From NCBI GenBank assembly GCA_964574985.1, contig CAZNPH010000005.1, forward strand, positions 62,001 through 126,000: DNA of 64,000 nucleotides. Reading direction: 5' to 3'. The stretch is from CAZNPH01 sp964574985 (GTDB lineage Bacteria; Bacteroidota; Bacteroidia; Bacteroidales; SM23-62). This document shows positions 8,931 to 17,469 of this stretch, piece by piece (position 1 is the stretch's first letter; every line of letters begins with the position of its first letter). The position numbers and the translations under genes were made by a program. The notes under the pieces were generated by a model. The model worked only from the letters and a program-made list of their open reading frames with translations, was not told the DNA's origin and ran no database searches.

Positions 8931-10142
8931 GTGAACATCCAGGATTACATTGCAAGAGAAGACCGGTTTGGTGCACATAATTATCATCCCCTGCCCGTTA
9001 TCCTGAGCAAAGGCAAAGGAGTTTACGTCTGGGATGTGGAAGGAAGAAAATATTTTGATTTTCTTTCGGCATATTCAGCGCTTAATCAGGGTCATTGCCA
9101 TCCCAAAATCATCGGGGAACTGATGAAGCAATCCAAAAAGCTTACCCTGACATCAAGGGCATTTTACAACGACGTACTGGGTAACTATGAGGAATTTGTT
9201 ACCGGTTTTTTTGGTTATGACAAGGTATTGCCCATGAATACCGGAGCAGAAGGCGATGAAACCGCACTTAAACTTTGCCGGAAATGGGCCTATCAGAAAA
9301 AAGGAATTCCCGAAAACAAGGCAAAGATCATTGTCTGCGAAAACAATTTTCACGGAAGAACCATAACCATTGTATCCCTTTCCACAGATCCTGATGCATA
9401 CAGGGACTACGGGCCATTTACTCCCGGATTCGTCAAGATCCCCTACAATGATATACCGGCCCTGGAAAAAGAACTGGCCGATCCCCATGTTGCAGGATTT
9501 CTGGTGGAACCCATTCAGGGAGAAGCAGGTGTTTTTGTTCCGGATGATGGTTACATAAGCAATGCGTATGCTCTGTGCAAGAAGAACAATGTCTTGTTCA
9601 TGGCTGACGAAGTCCAGACAGGCATCGGAAGAACCGGGAAAATACTGGCCTGTGATCACGAGCAGGTAAAACCCGATATCCTGATCCTTGGAAAAGCCCT
9701 GGGAGGCGGGGTGTATCCGGTTTCTGCCGTACTGGCCGATGACGACATCATGCTTTGCATCAAGCCCGGCGAACACGGTTCCACTTTCGGTGGAAACCCG
9801 GTTGCATCCATGGTGGGCATTGCCGCCCTGAAAGTAATCAGGGATGAAAAACTGCCTGAAAATGCAGAAAAACTGGGCAAGATATTCAGGGACGGACTTT
9901 CGTCAATCAAATCAGAGATGATCCAGGCCGTGAGGGGCAAAGGACTTCTGAACGCAGTGGTCATCAAACCAAAAAAAGGCAAAACGGCCTGGGATGTATG
10001 CCTTGCACTGAAGGAAAACGGACTTCTGGCCAAACCCACGCACGATCATATTATCCGGTTTGCTCCCCCGCTGGTGATAAAAGAAAAGGAACTCAAACAT
10101 TCGATCCGGATCATTGAGAAAACCATGACAGAATTCGAATAA
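8931..10142 (+). CDS. rocD: Ornithine--oxo-acid transaminase
   Basis: PLP-dependent class III aminotransferase of 403 residues converting ornithine and 2-oxoglutarate to glutamate semialdehyde and glutamate. Landmarks: [19 protein letters not shown] near 42-60, [17 protein letters not shown] at 103-119, NNFHGRT at 138-144, the [12 protein letters not shown] aspartate near 226, and the Schiff-base Lys255 in [10 protein letters not shown]. Length equals that of the family. The start is GTG at 8931: translation from there begins [21 protein letters not shown], the expected N-terminus, and no ATG is available. The start is supported by the upstream repeated element, whose other copy ends precisely at an ATG. 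It converges on the his operon with 21 bases between. Confidence 0.95.
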   Translation: MNIQDYIAREDRFGAHNYHPLPVILSKGKGVYVWDVEGRKYFDFLSAYSALNQGHCHPKIIGELMKQSKKLTLTSRAFYNDVLGNYEEFVTGFFGYDKVLPMNTGAEGDETALKLCRKWAYQKKGIPENKAKIIVCENNFHGRTITIVSLSTDPDAYRDYGPFTPGFVKIPYNDIPALEKELADPHVAGFLVEPIQGEAGVFVPDDGYISNAYALCKKNNVLFMADEVQTGIGRTGKILACDHEQVKPDILILGKALGGGVYPVSAVLADDDIMLCIKPGEHGSTFGGNPVASMVGIAALKVIRDEKLPENAEKLGKIFRDGLSSIKSEMIQAVRGKGLLNAVVIKPKKGKTAWDVCLALKENGLLAKPTHDHIIRFAPPLVIKEKELKHSIRIIEKTMTEFE

Positions 10143-10163
10143 GGGCAAACCGCCAGCCGGATC

Positions 10164-10760
10164 TTATTTTTTGTGGCGTTTTTCAAGGACATTTTCAATA
10201 TCCCCCAACGAAAAACCTTTGCCTGATAACAGAACCATCATGTGGTAAAGCAGATCGGCCGCCTCATTCAAAAATTCCTGTTTGTTTTCCCGGACGGATG
10301 CAATAATCAGTTCGACCGCTTCTTCCCCGACTTTCTGTGCCATTCTTCCCGGGCCTTCTCCGAATAACCGGGAGGTGTAAGAACCCTCCGGCATTTCTTC
10401 CCTTCGGGAATCAATGATTTCCTGAAGCTTAAAAAGAAATTCATAGTGCCGGGTATTGTCCTCGTCAAAACATGTATCCCGGTTGAGGTGGCATACCGGT
10501 CCTTCGGGGTCTGCCTTGATCAGAAGGGTATCATGATCACAGTCGGTTTTGATATCCCTGACATGGAGAAAATGTCCGCTCTCCTCCCCTTTGGTCCACA
10601 ATTTTTTTCGCGTTCTGGAATAAAATGTGGCTTTCCCCGTTTCGCGCGTAATCTCCAGTGCCTTCCTGTTCATGAATCCCAGCATAAGGACTTTGCCGGT
10701 ATGATTGTCCTGTATCACGGCCGGGATCAATCCGTTTATTTTATCAAAATCAAGTTCCAT
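10164..10760 (-). CDS. hisIE: Bifunctional phosphoribosyl-AMP cyclohydrolase / phosphoribosyl-ATP pyrophosphatase
   Basis: Catalyses steps 2 and 3 of histidine synthesis. The HisI half (about 1-105) shows FYSRTRKKLWTKGEESGHF and the metal-binding DCDHDT plus HLNRDTCF; the HisE half (about 110-198) shows the helical GPGRMAQKVGEEAVELIIA and NEAADLLYHMMVLL. The fused HisIE form of 198 residues is the same as in enterobacteria. It is the last gene of the his operon, two bases after hisF. It ends 21 bases from the convergent rocD, so their transcripts could overlap; no clear terminator was seen between them. Confidence 0.97.
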   Translation of the reverse strand: MELDFDKINGLIPAVIQDNHTGKVLMLGFMNRKALEITRETGKATFYSRTRKKLWTKGEESGHFLHVRDIKTDCDHDTLLIKADPEGPVCHLNRDTCFDEDNTRHYEFLFKLQEIIDSRREEMPEGSYTSRLFGEGPGRMAQKVGEEAVELIIASVRENKQEFLNEAADLLYHMMVLLSGKGFSLGDIENVLEKRHKK

Positions 10761-10762
10761 GA

Positions 10763-11518
10763 TTATTCCCTGATGATTATTTGGTTTTCCTTCAAATATT
10801 GCTTCAGTTCCGGTATGGGGATCTCACCATAGTGAAAAATCGAGGCAGCCAGTGCAGCATCCGCCTTTCCGCGAATAAATACATCCCTGAAATGTTCCGG
10901 TTTTCCCGCCCCTCCCGATGCGATCACGGGGATGGTAAGCATTTCGGATATATGTGCCGTTGCACGTACCGCAAAACCGTTTTTTGTACCGTCGTGGTTC
11001 ATGGAAGTGAACAGAATCTCACCCGCCCCCCGGTCCCGGGCTTCCAGCACCCATTCGAACAATTTTCTTTCCGTACGGATCCTTCCCCCGTTTAAATAAA
11101 CATACCAGTCATTTTCTTCAAACCGTGCATCGATGGCCACAACCACGAACTGTGAACCGTAATTGCGGGCAAGCCGTTCAATGAAAACAGGATCCCTGAC
11201 CGCAGCAGAATTGATCGAGATCTTGTCTGCCCCCGCTGAAAGAAGTGCTTCGGCATCCCTCATCTCATCGATCCCTCCACCCACAGTGAACGGAATGTTC
11301 AAATGAAACGCTATCTTCCTGACCAGGTCAACAAACAGCTTTCTTTTTTCATGTGTGGCCGTAATGTCCAGGTAAACCAGTTCATCGGCCCCCTGCCTTG
11401 CATACTGCGCCCCCAGTTCAACGGGATCACCTACGTTCCTGATATTCACAAATCGCACCCCCTTTACGGTCTTTCCGTCCCGTACATCCAGACACGGTAT
11501 GATCCTTTTGGCCAGCAT
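10763..11518 (-). CDS. hisF: Imidazole glycerol phosphate synthase, cyclase subunit
   Basis: A (beta-alpha)8-barrel subunit of 251 residues that with HisH converts PRFAR plus glutamine-derived ammonia to IGP and AICAR. It begins [21 protein letters not shown], containing the first catalytic Asp, and holds the second in VVAIDARF near residue 130; phosphate-binding loops GGGI and ASGGAG are present. The open frame extends 43 codons upstream to a GTG inside hisA, but those residues are shadow sequence (WWWERRCL and similar); the ATG at 11518 gives the invariant family N-terminus. It follows hisA after a single base, so translation is coupled. Confidence 0.97.
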   Translation of the reverse strand: MLAKRIIPCLDVRDGKTVKGVRFVNIRNVGDPVELGAQYARQGADELVYLDITATHEKRKLFVDLVRKIAFHLNIPFTVGGGIDEMRDAEALLSAGADKISINSAAVRDPVFIERLARNYGSQFVVVAIDARFEENDWYVYLNGGRIRTERKLFEWVLEARDRGAGEILFTSMNHDGTKNGFAVRATAHISEMLTIPVIASGGAGKPEHFRDVFIRGKADAALAASIFHYGEIPIPELKQYLKENQIIIRE

Positions 11519-11519
11519 A

Positions 11520-12242
11520 TCACATCCTGAATTTCGTGAGTTCCTGCAAGTCCAGCTGTCCTTCAAACAACGCCTTTCCCACCACCACGCCGGGAATGCC
11601 TGCCTCATTGAGTTCTTCCACATCAGTGATGCCGGATACTCCGCCACTGGCTATCAGTTCCAGTCCTTCGAATCGATCCATGATTTCCCTGTACAGGCGC
11701 GTATTCGCACCCTTCATCATTCCGTCCCTGCCAATATCCGTACACAGAATTTTATTGATCCCCAAGGGTTTATAATGATCAATGAAAGAAAACACATTGA
11801 GTTCCGTACTTTTCTGCCATCCGTTTACAAAGATCTTCCCGTTACGCACATCCGCTCCCAGTATGAATTTGTCCGGACCATATGTCCTGATCCACTTCAT
11901 AAGGCCTTCCGGATGATGAACCGCATAACTGCCGGTGGTTGCCCACCGGGCCCCGCAGTCAAAGACCTTTTCAAGGTCCCTGTCCGATTTGATGCCTCCT
12001 CCGTAATCAATGTCAAGTTGTGTTTCCCCCGCGATCTTTTCCAGCAATTTGTAATGCACGATCCTGCCTTTCCTCGCCCCGTCAAGGTCCACCAGGTGAA
12101 GTCTGGTAAACCCCCTCTCCTCAAAAAAGACTGCCATTTCAACCGGATCGGTTCCGTATGTCGATCTCCTGGAATAGTCACCTTGCTGCAAACGGACACA
12201 CTTCCCGTCCATCAGATCGATGGCTGGTATGATTCTGATCAT
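11520..12242 (-). CDS. hisA: ProFAR isomerase (1-(5-phosphoribosyl)-5-[(5-phosphoribosylamino)methylideneamino]imidazole-4-carboxamide isomerase)
   Basis: Step 4 of histidine synthesis, an Amadori rearrangement. A 240-residue (beta-alpha)8 barrel starting [20 protein letters not shown] with catalytic Asp8, and [16 protein letters not shown] around residue 125-140 carrying the second catalytic Asp region. Phosphate-binding DYGGGIKS and [14 protein letters not shown] are present. Its start codon overlaps the hisH stop by four bases and its stop precedes hisF by one base, fitting one tightly coupled message. Confidence 0.97.
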   Translation of the reverse strand: MIRIIPAIDLMDGKCVRLQQGDYSRRSTYGTDPVEMAVFFEERGFTRLHLVDLDGARKGRIVHYKLLEKIAGETQLDIDYGGGIKSDRDLEKVFDCGARWATTGSYAVHHPEGLMKWIRTYGPDKFILGADVRNGKIFVNGWQKSTELNVFSFIDHYKPLGINKILCTDIGRDGMMKGANTRLYREIMDRFEGLELIASGGVSGITDVEELNEAGIPGVVVGKALFEGQLDLQELTKFRM

Positions 12243-12817
12243 AGGGCCAAAAATGATTTCAATATTTTTTCACCGGCCACCCCGCTTTTTTCCGGATGGA
12301 ACTGGGTGGCAAAAAAATTATCCTTTTCCAGTCCGGCACTGAAAGGAACACCATACTCGGTAACTGCAGCGGTTTCTTCCGTGACCGGCGCATAATAACT
12401 GTGCACAAAATACATATATTCCCCGGAAAGTCCTTTTAAAATCCTTCCTTTTACCCTGTTCAAAGCGTTCCAGCCCATGTGGGGCACTTTCCTGCCCCCG
12501 GGAAATTTTTTTACATGGCCACTGAATATCCCGATACACCGGGTATCAGATTCATCGGACCTTTCGCACATAAGCTGCAGTCCCAGGCAAATGCCCAGAA
12601 ACGGCTGTTTCAGATTCCTTATCAATCCATCCAGCGCATGCTTCCGTAAAAAATCCATGGCCGTTCCCGCTTCACCCACTCCGGGAAAAATCACCTTGTC
12701 CGCCGACAGGATCGCATCTTTTTCATTGGTAACCAATGCATTTACTCCCAGACGTTTCAATGCAAAATCCACCGACTGGATATTCCCTGCATTGTATTTG
12801 ATGATCACTGTTCTCAT
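12239..12817 (-). CDS. hisH: Imidazole glycerol phosphate synthase, glutamine amidotransferase subunit
   Basis: Class I glutaminase of 192 residues that supplies ammonia to HisF. The catalytic triad is visible: Cys77 in FLGICLGLQLM, His174 and Glu176 in ATQFHPEKSG. The oxyanion strand region IFPGVGEAGTAM lies near 43-54. The gene overlaps hisA by four bases and lies 23 bases after hisB. Confidence 0.97.
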   Translation of the reverse strand: MRTVIIKYNAGNIQSVDFALKRLGVNALVTNEKDAILSADKVIFPGVGEAGTAMDFLRKHALDGLIRNLKQPFLGICLGLQLMCERSDESDTRCIGIFSGHVKKFPGGRKVPHMGWNALNRVKGRILKGLSGEYMYFVHSYYAPVTEETAAVTEYGVPFSAGLEKDNFFATQFHPEKSGVAGEKILKSFLAL

Positions 12818-12840
12818 TGTACAATATTGGTCCTCTGTTT

Positions 12841-13965
12841 TCAGAGTTTTCCCTTGGTGGACGGAACGCCCCCGGGACCCGGGGCACGTTTGACCGCCTG
12901 TCCCAGTGCCCTTGCAAAAGCCTTGAAAACAGATTCGATCTTATGGTGTTCATTTTCTCCTTCCACATGGATATGAAGATTGCAGCCGGCGGCATCCGCA
13001 AATGATCTGAAAAAATGACTGAACGTTTCAGTAGGCATATCCCCGATCTTCTCACGCCTGAACACGGCCTTCCATGTCAGCCAGCTCCGGTCGCTGAAAT
13101 CCATCACCACGGTGGCAAGGGAATCATCCATGGGCAGTGTAAATCCATACCTGGAGATGCCGGACTTGTCTCCAAGCGCTTTCCTGCAGGCTTCTCCCAG
13201 GGCCAGCCCGGTGTCTTCGATGGTATGATGCTCATCCACTTCCAGATCCCCTTTGGCCGTGATGACCAGATCACAGCCTGAATGTCCGGGGATCTGATGC
13301 AACATATGGTCAAAGAATCCCAGGCCCGTACTGATTTCGGATTTTCCCTGGCCGTCCAGGGCAAGATCAATCTGAACACGGGTCTCTGCGGTCTCCCGGG
13401 TAATATGCACCCGTCTTTGTTCCGCCCTGAGAAATTCATATATCCGGTCCCAGCCTGGAGCGATCAAACGGCACACCTCACCGAGCCCTTCTTTTTCTAT
13501 GATCCCTGCCTCCGGCTTGTCCCCGAGCAAAATGCCCCGGGTTCCCAGGTTCCTTGCCAGCTTCAGATCTGTGATCCTGTCCCCGATCACATAAGATCCC
13601 AGCAGATCATAGTCTCCTTTCAGGTACCCGGTCAGGAGTCCGGTCCCCGGCTTCCTGGTAGGTACATGATCCCCGGGAAGCGATCTGTCGATAAGAATCT
13701 CATCGAATACCACCCCTTCATTGGCAAATGCACGTAAAAATTTATCCTGAATTTTTTTAAAAACCTCTTCAGGATAATCCGGGCTTCCGAGACCGTCCTG
13801 GTTGGACACAACCACCAGTCTGAAATCAATATCCTTGCTGATCCGGTACAGATTCCGGAAAACACCGGGATAAAATTCCAGTTTTTCAAGTGAATCAACC
13901 TGATAATCATCAGGGGGCTCAATGATGAGCGTCCCATCCCTGTCAAGAAACAACACTTTTTGCAT
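12841..13965 (-). CDS. hisB: Bifunctional histidinol-phosphatase / imidazoleglycerol-phosphate dehydratase
   Basis: A fused enzyme of 374 residues performing steps 6 and 8. The N-terminal HAD-type histidinol-phosphatase (about 1-165) opens with FLDRDGTL (nucleophile Asp8 and Asp10) and has VVSNQDGLG and GDRITDLKLARNLG. The C-terminal dehydratase (about 185-374) shows GLGFFDHMLHQIPGHSG and the metal-binding DEHHTIEDTGLALG plus ENEHHKIESVFKAFARALG. The same fusion is found in enterobacteria and is common in Bacteroidota. It starts three bases after the hisC stop. Confidence 0.97.
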   Translation of the reverse strand: MQKVLFLDRDGTLIIEPPDDYQVDSLEKLEFYPGVFRNLYRISKDIDFRLVVVSNQDGLGSPDYPEEVFKKIQDKFLRAFANEGVVFDEILIDRSLPGDHVPTRKPGTGLLTGYLKGDYDLLGSYVIGDRITDLKLARNLGTRGILLGDKPEAGIIEKEGLGEVCRLIAPGWDRIYEFLRAEQRRVHITRETAETRVQIDLALDGQGKSEISTGLGFFDHMLHQIPGHSGCDLVITAKGDLEVDEHHTIEDTGLALGEACRKALGDKSGISRYGFTLPMDDSLATVVMDFSDRSWLTWKAVFRREKIGDMPTETFSHFFRSFADAAGCNLHIHVEGENEHHKIESVFKAFARALGQAVKRAPGPGGVPSTKGKL

Positions 13966-13968
13966 CGC

Positions 13969-15021
13969 TTAATTGCTTTTATCAAACTCCCGGCCATATG
14001 CCTCCAGATGTTTCAGCAAAAAACCGTTTTCATTTTCATTTCCAACGGTTATTCTCAAACATCCCTCACACATGGGGAGCTTCGAACGGTTCCTGACCAC
14101 CACTTTCCGGTTCAGCAAATATTGATATAACCGGTCAGGATCATTCACCCTGACCAGAATGAAATTTGCATCCGGGGGAAACACCTCTTCCACGAATCCA
14201 AAACCCTTCAATGCTTCTTCAATATGGATTCTCTGTTCCCTGATGGTGTCAATCCACCGGTTTCGTTCGCCGGATTCATTCAGCGCCTTCATGGCCATTT
14301 GCTGGGTCAGGGCACTGACATTGTAGGGATATTTAACGTTTGTCATCACCCGGATGATCTCGGGATCGGCAAATGCCATTCCAAGCCGTATCCCGGCCAG
14401 CGCCCAGGCCTTGGAAAATGTCTGCAATACAACCATGTTGACGTAACGCTTCAGGAAAGGCAAAAACCCCCTGCTTCCGGAAAAATCGATATATGCTTCA
14501 TCCACAACCATTAGTCCGTCAAACTTTTCTGCCACCTCCAGGACATCGGCTTCATTGAACAGATTTCCCGTGGGATTGTTGGGAGAACAGATGAAGACCG
14601 CTTTGGTATGCCGGTCGATGGCATTGAGTACCGCCTGTTTGTCAAACCGGAATTTTGGCGCGAGGGATACTGTTTTTACTGCCACGTCATTGATGTCAGC
14701 ACATACCGTATACATGCCGTAGGAGGGCATAAGACTGATGACATTGTCCCTGCCCGGTTCACAAAATGATCTGAAAATCAAATCAATGGCCTCGTCACTG
14801 CCGTTCCCCAGGAACAGGTTTTCAACCGGAATGTTCCGGAGAGAAGAAATCTTTTTTTTCAAATCTATCTGCAGGGGATCGGGATAACGGTTGAAAGGAG
14901 GGTTATACGGATTTTCATTGGCATCCAGAAAAACCGCATCTGCTCCCCGGTATTCGGTCCGTGCCGACGAATACGGAGTAAGCTTCCGGATATTATTTCG
15001 AAGCAGCTTGTTAATTTTCAT
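13969..15021 (-). CDS. hisC: Histidinol-phosphate aminotransferase
   Basis: PLP-dependent class I/II aminotransferase, step 7, 350 residues. FLDANENPYNPP near 31-42 is the family's substrate-side motif; GNGSDEAIDLIFR, SPNNPTGN at 146-153, VVDEAYIDF at 172-180 and the Schiff-base Lys204 in LQTFSKAWALAGIRLG follow in order. An arginine anchoring the carboxylate or phosphate lies in the C-terminal region (CLRITVGNENEN). It stands between hisD (nine bases upstream) and hisB. Confidence 0.96.
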   Translation of the reverse strand: MKINKLLRNNIRKLTPYSSARTEYRGADAVFLDANENPYNPPFNRYPDPLQIDLKKKISSLRNIPVENLFLGNGSDEAIDLIFRSFCEPGRDNVISLMPSYGMYTVCADINDVAVKTVSLAPKFRFDKQAVLNAIDRHTKAVFICSPNNPTGNLFNEADVLEVAEKFDGLMVVDEAYIDFSGSRGFLPFLKRYVNMVVLQTFSKAWALAGIRLGMAFADPEIIRVMTNVKYPYNVSALTQQMAMKALNESGERNRWIDTIREQRIHIEEALKGFGFVEEVFPPDANFILVRVNDPDRLYQYLLNRKVVVRNRSKLPMCEGCLRITVGNENENGFLLKHLEAYGREFDKSN

Positions 15022-15030
15022 CGTTTCCGG

Positions 15031-16326
15031 TCAATCATAATTTTTTGATATTGTTTTCAGTCTGAGATTGACAGACTCCACATGGCCGTGAAGATTTTCC
15101 GCCGTGGCCATTTCCCGGATCACCGGTCCCAGGTTGAACAAGCCGTATTTACTGATTTCCTGGAAGGTGATCTTCTTGTAAAAACTGCTCAGGTTGACCC
15201 CGCTGAATGCACGGGCCATCCCGTTTGTGGGCAGTGTATGATTGGTGCCCGATGCATAATCCCCGGCACTTTCCGGGGAAAAGGGACCCAAAAATACCGA
15301 TCCGGCGTTCCGGACCATGTCCCCGTATTCATGCGGATTTTGTGTCATGATGATCAGATGTTCCGGGGCATAGTCATTGACCATTTCCAGGATTGATTCA
15401 GCATCTTTCAGCAATATGATCTTGCTCTTTTCCAGCGCTTTTTCGGCAATTTCCTTTCTGGGCAATTTTCTGAGCTGTTCTTTGAGCGCCTTTTCGACCG
15501 GTTCAATGATCTCTGAATACATGGTGAAAAGCATCACTTGGCTATCCGGTCCGTGTTCTGCCTGGGCGATCAGATCGGCCGCCACGAAAACCGGATCCGC
15601 ATCATGATCGGCAATGATGGCCACCTCGGAAGGTCCGGCCGGGATATCGATGGCAACATTGTCCAGACTGACCAGTTGTTTTGCGGCGGTCACATACTGA
15701 TTTCCGGGGCCGAAAATTTTGTACACCCCGGGTACCGTTTCAGTCCCGTATGCCATGGCGGCAACGGCCTGGGCGCCACCCAACCTGTATATTTTCTCAA
15801 TGCCCAGCATTCCTGCTATGAACAAAATGGTGTTATCTACCCTTCCATCAGGGCCGGGAGGTGTACAGACCACAATTTCACGGCAACCTGCCAGAACGGC
15901 CGGAACCCCTATCATCAACAATGTGGAAAACAAAGGCGCCGAACCTCCGGGCACATAAATCCCGATCTTATCGATGGGTACGCTTTTTTGCCAGCAACGG
16001 ACACCGGGTGTGGTTTCCACCAACCGGTCGAAACACTTCTGCCCCGAATGAAATTTTTCTATGTTGTATTTTGCTTTTTCAATACTCAACTTCAGCACTT
16101 CCGGAACATTAACACTGGCCTGAAATATCTGATCCCTGTCCACCACCGGATGATCCAGTTCAATGCCGTCGAACTCCCGGGTATATTCCCTCAACGCCTT
16201 GTCACCGTTTTTCCTGACATCCTGAAGAATTTCATTTACGCTTTTGTAAAGGCCGCTGGGTTCTTCCAGGTTCCGCTGAATGATCTCCGGCCAGTCCGGC
16301 CGTTTGGGAAACGTAAAGACTTTCAT
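15031..16326 (-). CDS. hisD: Histidinol dehydrogenase
   Basis: NAD-dependent zinc enzyme for the last two oxidations, 431 residues. The family signature IDIPAGPSEVAIIADHDADP lies in the middle of the protein, preceded by FGPGNQYVTAAK. Zinc-binding residues are recognisable in LIAQAEHGPDSQ, SAGDYASGTNHTLPTNG and the C-terminal NLHGHVESVNLR. Its length fits the family. It follows hisG after 31 bases. Confidence 0.97.
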   Translation of the reverse strand: MKVFTFPKRPDWPEIIQRNLEEPSGLYKSVNEILQDVRKNGDKALREYTREFDGIELDHPVVDRDQIFQASVNVPEVLKLSIEKAKYNIEKFHSGQKCFDRLVETTPGVRCWQKSVPIDKIGIYVPGGSAPLFSTLLMIGVPAVLAGCREIVVCTPPGPDGRVDNTILFIAGMLGIEKIYRLGGAQAVAAMAYGTETVPGVYKIFGPGNQYVTAAKQLVSLDNVAIDIPAGPSEVAIIADHDADPVFVAADLIAQAEHGPDSQVMLFTMYSEIIEPVEKALKEQLRKLPRKEIAEKALEKSKIILLKDAESILEMVNDYAPEHLIIMTQNPHEYGDMVRNAGSVFLGPFSPESAGDYASGTNHTLPTNGMARAFSGVNLSSFYKKITFQEISKYGLFNLGPVIREMATAENLHGHVESVNLRLKTISKNYD

Positions 16327-16357
16327 TTTTTTGGGGATTTATCGTATCGTGTTGTTA

Positions 16358-17215
16358 TCAAACAATCATTTTCTCAATGGGAATGACCAGAATGCCCTGG
16401 GCTCCCAATGCCCTCAGCCGGTCAATGATCTCCCAGAATTTGTTTTCGCTGAGTACGGAATGAACCGAACTCCATCCTTTGTCAGCCAGAGGCATGACGG
16501 TAGGACTTTTCATGCCCGGGATGATCTTCACGATCTCCGGGATCTTGTCATTGGGAGCATTCAGCAAAATATACTTATGGTTCCTGGATTTTTTCACTGA
16601 CCGGAACCTGAAAAGCAAACGGTCCAGTATTTCCTGCTTGCCGGGTGCCAGATGCTCACCCGATATCAGGACCGCTTCGGAATGCATAACGGTATGAACC
16701 TCTTTTAAACCATTGCTGATAAGCGTACTGCCGGAACTAACAATATCGAGGATCGCATCGGCAAGACCTATGCCGGGGGCAATTTCCACCGACCCGCTGA
16801 TCTCATGGATATCTGCCCTGATCTTTTTACGGCGGAGAAAAGCGGACAATATCCCGGGATATGATGTGGCTATCTTTTTCCCCTGAAAAAATTTTAGTCC
16901 CTCATACGGCAGCGATCTGGGAATGGCCAGCGAAAGCCTGCATTTGGCAAAACCCAGTTCTTCAATAACTTTCAATTCAGGTTTTTTCTCCTTGACCACA
17001 TTTTCGCCTGCAATTCCGAGGTCCGCAACACCATCCCAGACATACTGAGGAATATCATCATCACGCAGATACAATATATCCACCGGAAAGTTCGATGAAG
17101 CAGCCACCAGATTTCTTCGTCCGTTGGACAACTGAATACCTGATTCCAACAGGAGCTGAACAGATTTCTCACTCAATCTTCCGCTTTTTTGTATGGCCAG
17201 TTTCAATTTTGACAT
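16358..17215 (-). CDS. hisG: ATP phosphoribosyltransferase, long form
   Basis: First and committed enzyme of histidine synthesis, 285 residues. KLAIQKSGRLSEKS, LGIAGENVV and the PRPP-binding stretch ADAILDIVSSGSTLISNGL are present. About 75 C-terminal residues (ending GAQGILVIPIEKMIV) form the ACT-like regulatory domain of the long HisG type, which binds histidine for feedback inhibition; this agrees with the absence of a hisZ gene here. It is the first gene of the operon and starts 36 bases after the attenuator's T run, so both feedback and transcription attenuation probably act on it. Confidence 0.97.
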   Translation of the reverse strand: MSKLKLAIQKSGRLSEKSVQLLLESGIQLSNGRRNLVAASSNFPVDILYLRDDDIPQYVWDGVADLGIAGENVVKEKKPELKVIEELGFAKCRLSLAIPRSLPYEGLKFFQGKKIATSYPGILSAFLRRKKIRADIHEISGSVEIAPGIGLADAILDIVSSGSTLISNGLKEVHTVMHSEAVLISGEHLAPGKQEILDRLLFRFRSVKKSRNHKYILLNAPNDKIPEIVKIIPGMKSPTVMPLADKGWSSVHSVLSENKFWEIIDRLRALGAQGILVIPIEKMIV

Positions 17216-17251
17216 TGTTCACATTGCATTTGTTTCGTACCGTATCTTTCC

Positions 17252-17283
17252 AAAAAAAAAGGTTTGCAGAATCTGCAAACCCC
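17252..17283 (-). terminator. Intrinsic terminator acting as his attenuator
   Basis: On the minus strand a perfect nine-pair stem GGTTTGCAG / CTGCAAACC (plus 17261-17269 and 17273-17281, three-base loop) is followed at once by nine T residues (plus A run 17252-17260). It lies between a 17-codon leader ORF and hisG, so it would stop transcription before the first structural gene unless an alternative fold forms. Confidence 0.9.
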
Positions 17284-17311
17284 TAGATATTGTTCATCCA
17301 TATTTACATTC

Positions 17312-17367
17312 TTCTGCATACCCGCATCAGACGATCTGATAATGTGCTCCGCCGTGGTGATATGCAG
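17312..17367 (-). promoter_or_regulatory. Pairing segments competing with the his terminator
   Basis: Minus-strand CTGCATA (plus 17361-17367, inside the leader ORF at the Ser-Ala-Tyr codons just before His-His) is complementary over seven bases to TATGCAG (plus 17314-17320). The overlapping TGCAGAA (plus 17312-17318) is also complementary over seven bases to TTCTGCA within the terminator (plus 17265-17271). A ribosome stalled at the His codons would cover the first segment and free the second to disrupt the terminator. This is classical attenuation logic derived by eye, not by a folding program. Confidence 0.65.
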
Positions 17368-17380
17368 ATTGAATTTGCAT
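17327..17380 (-). CDS. hisL: Histidine operon leader peptide
   Basis: A 17-codon ORF reading MQIQSAYHHGGAHYQIV then TGA. It contains three His codons within six positions (HHGGAH), far above expectation for so short a peptide. It starts about 13 bases after the predicted transcription start and ends 44 bases before the terminator stem. Position, composition and the downstream terminator together identify it as a regulatory leader peptide sensing charged tRNA-His. Unlike the enterobacterial leader with seven consecutive His codons it has only two adjacent plus one. It is too short to appear in ordinary gene calls. Confidence 0.85.
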   Translation of the reverse strand: MQIQSAYHHGGAHYQIV

Positions 17381-17399
17381 GGCCGGTTGTAATTTGATG

Positions 17400-17432
17400 C
17401 AATATTAGAAAATAAAATCTACATTTTCAAAA
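17400..17432 (-). promoter_or_regulatory. Promoter of the his operon
   Basis: On the minus strand a -33 box TTTTG (plus 17428-17432) and a -7 box TAATATTG (plus 17400-17407, one mismatch to TAnnTTTG) are separated by 20 bases, the usual Bacteroidota spacing. The predicted start would be near 17393, giving a leader of about 178 bases to hisG that includes hisL and the terminator. Confidence 0.6.
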
Positions 17433-17469
17433 TAAATTTCAAAATGCCTTTTAATCAACAGTGAAATGT

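Noticed and set aside
11519..11647. 43-codon N-terminal extension of hisF
   Set aside because: Starts with GTG inside hisA and reads non-family sequence; the ATG at 11518 gives the invariant HisF start.
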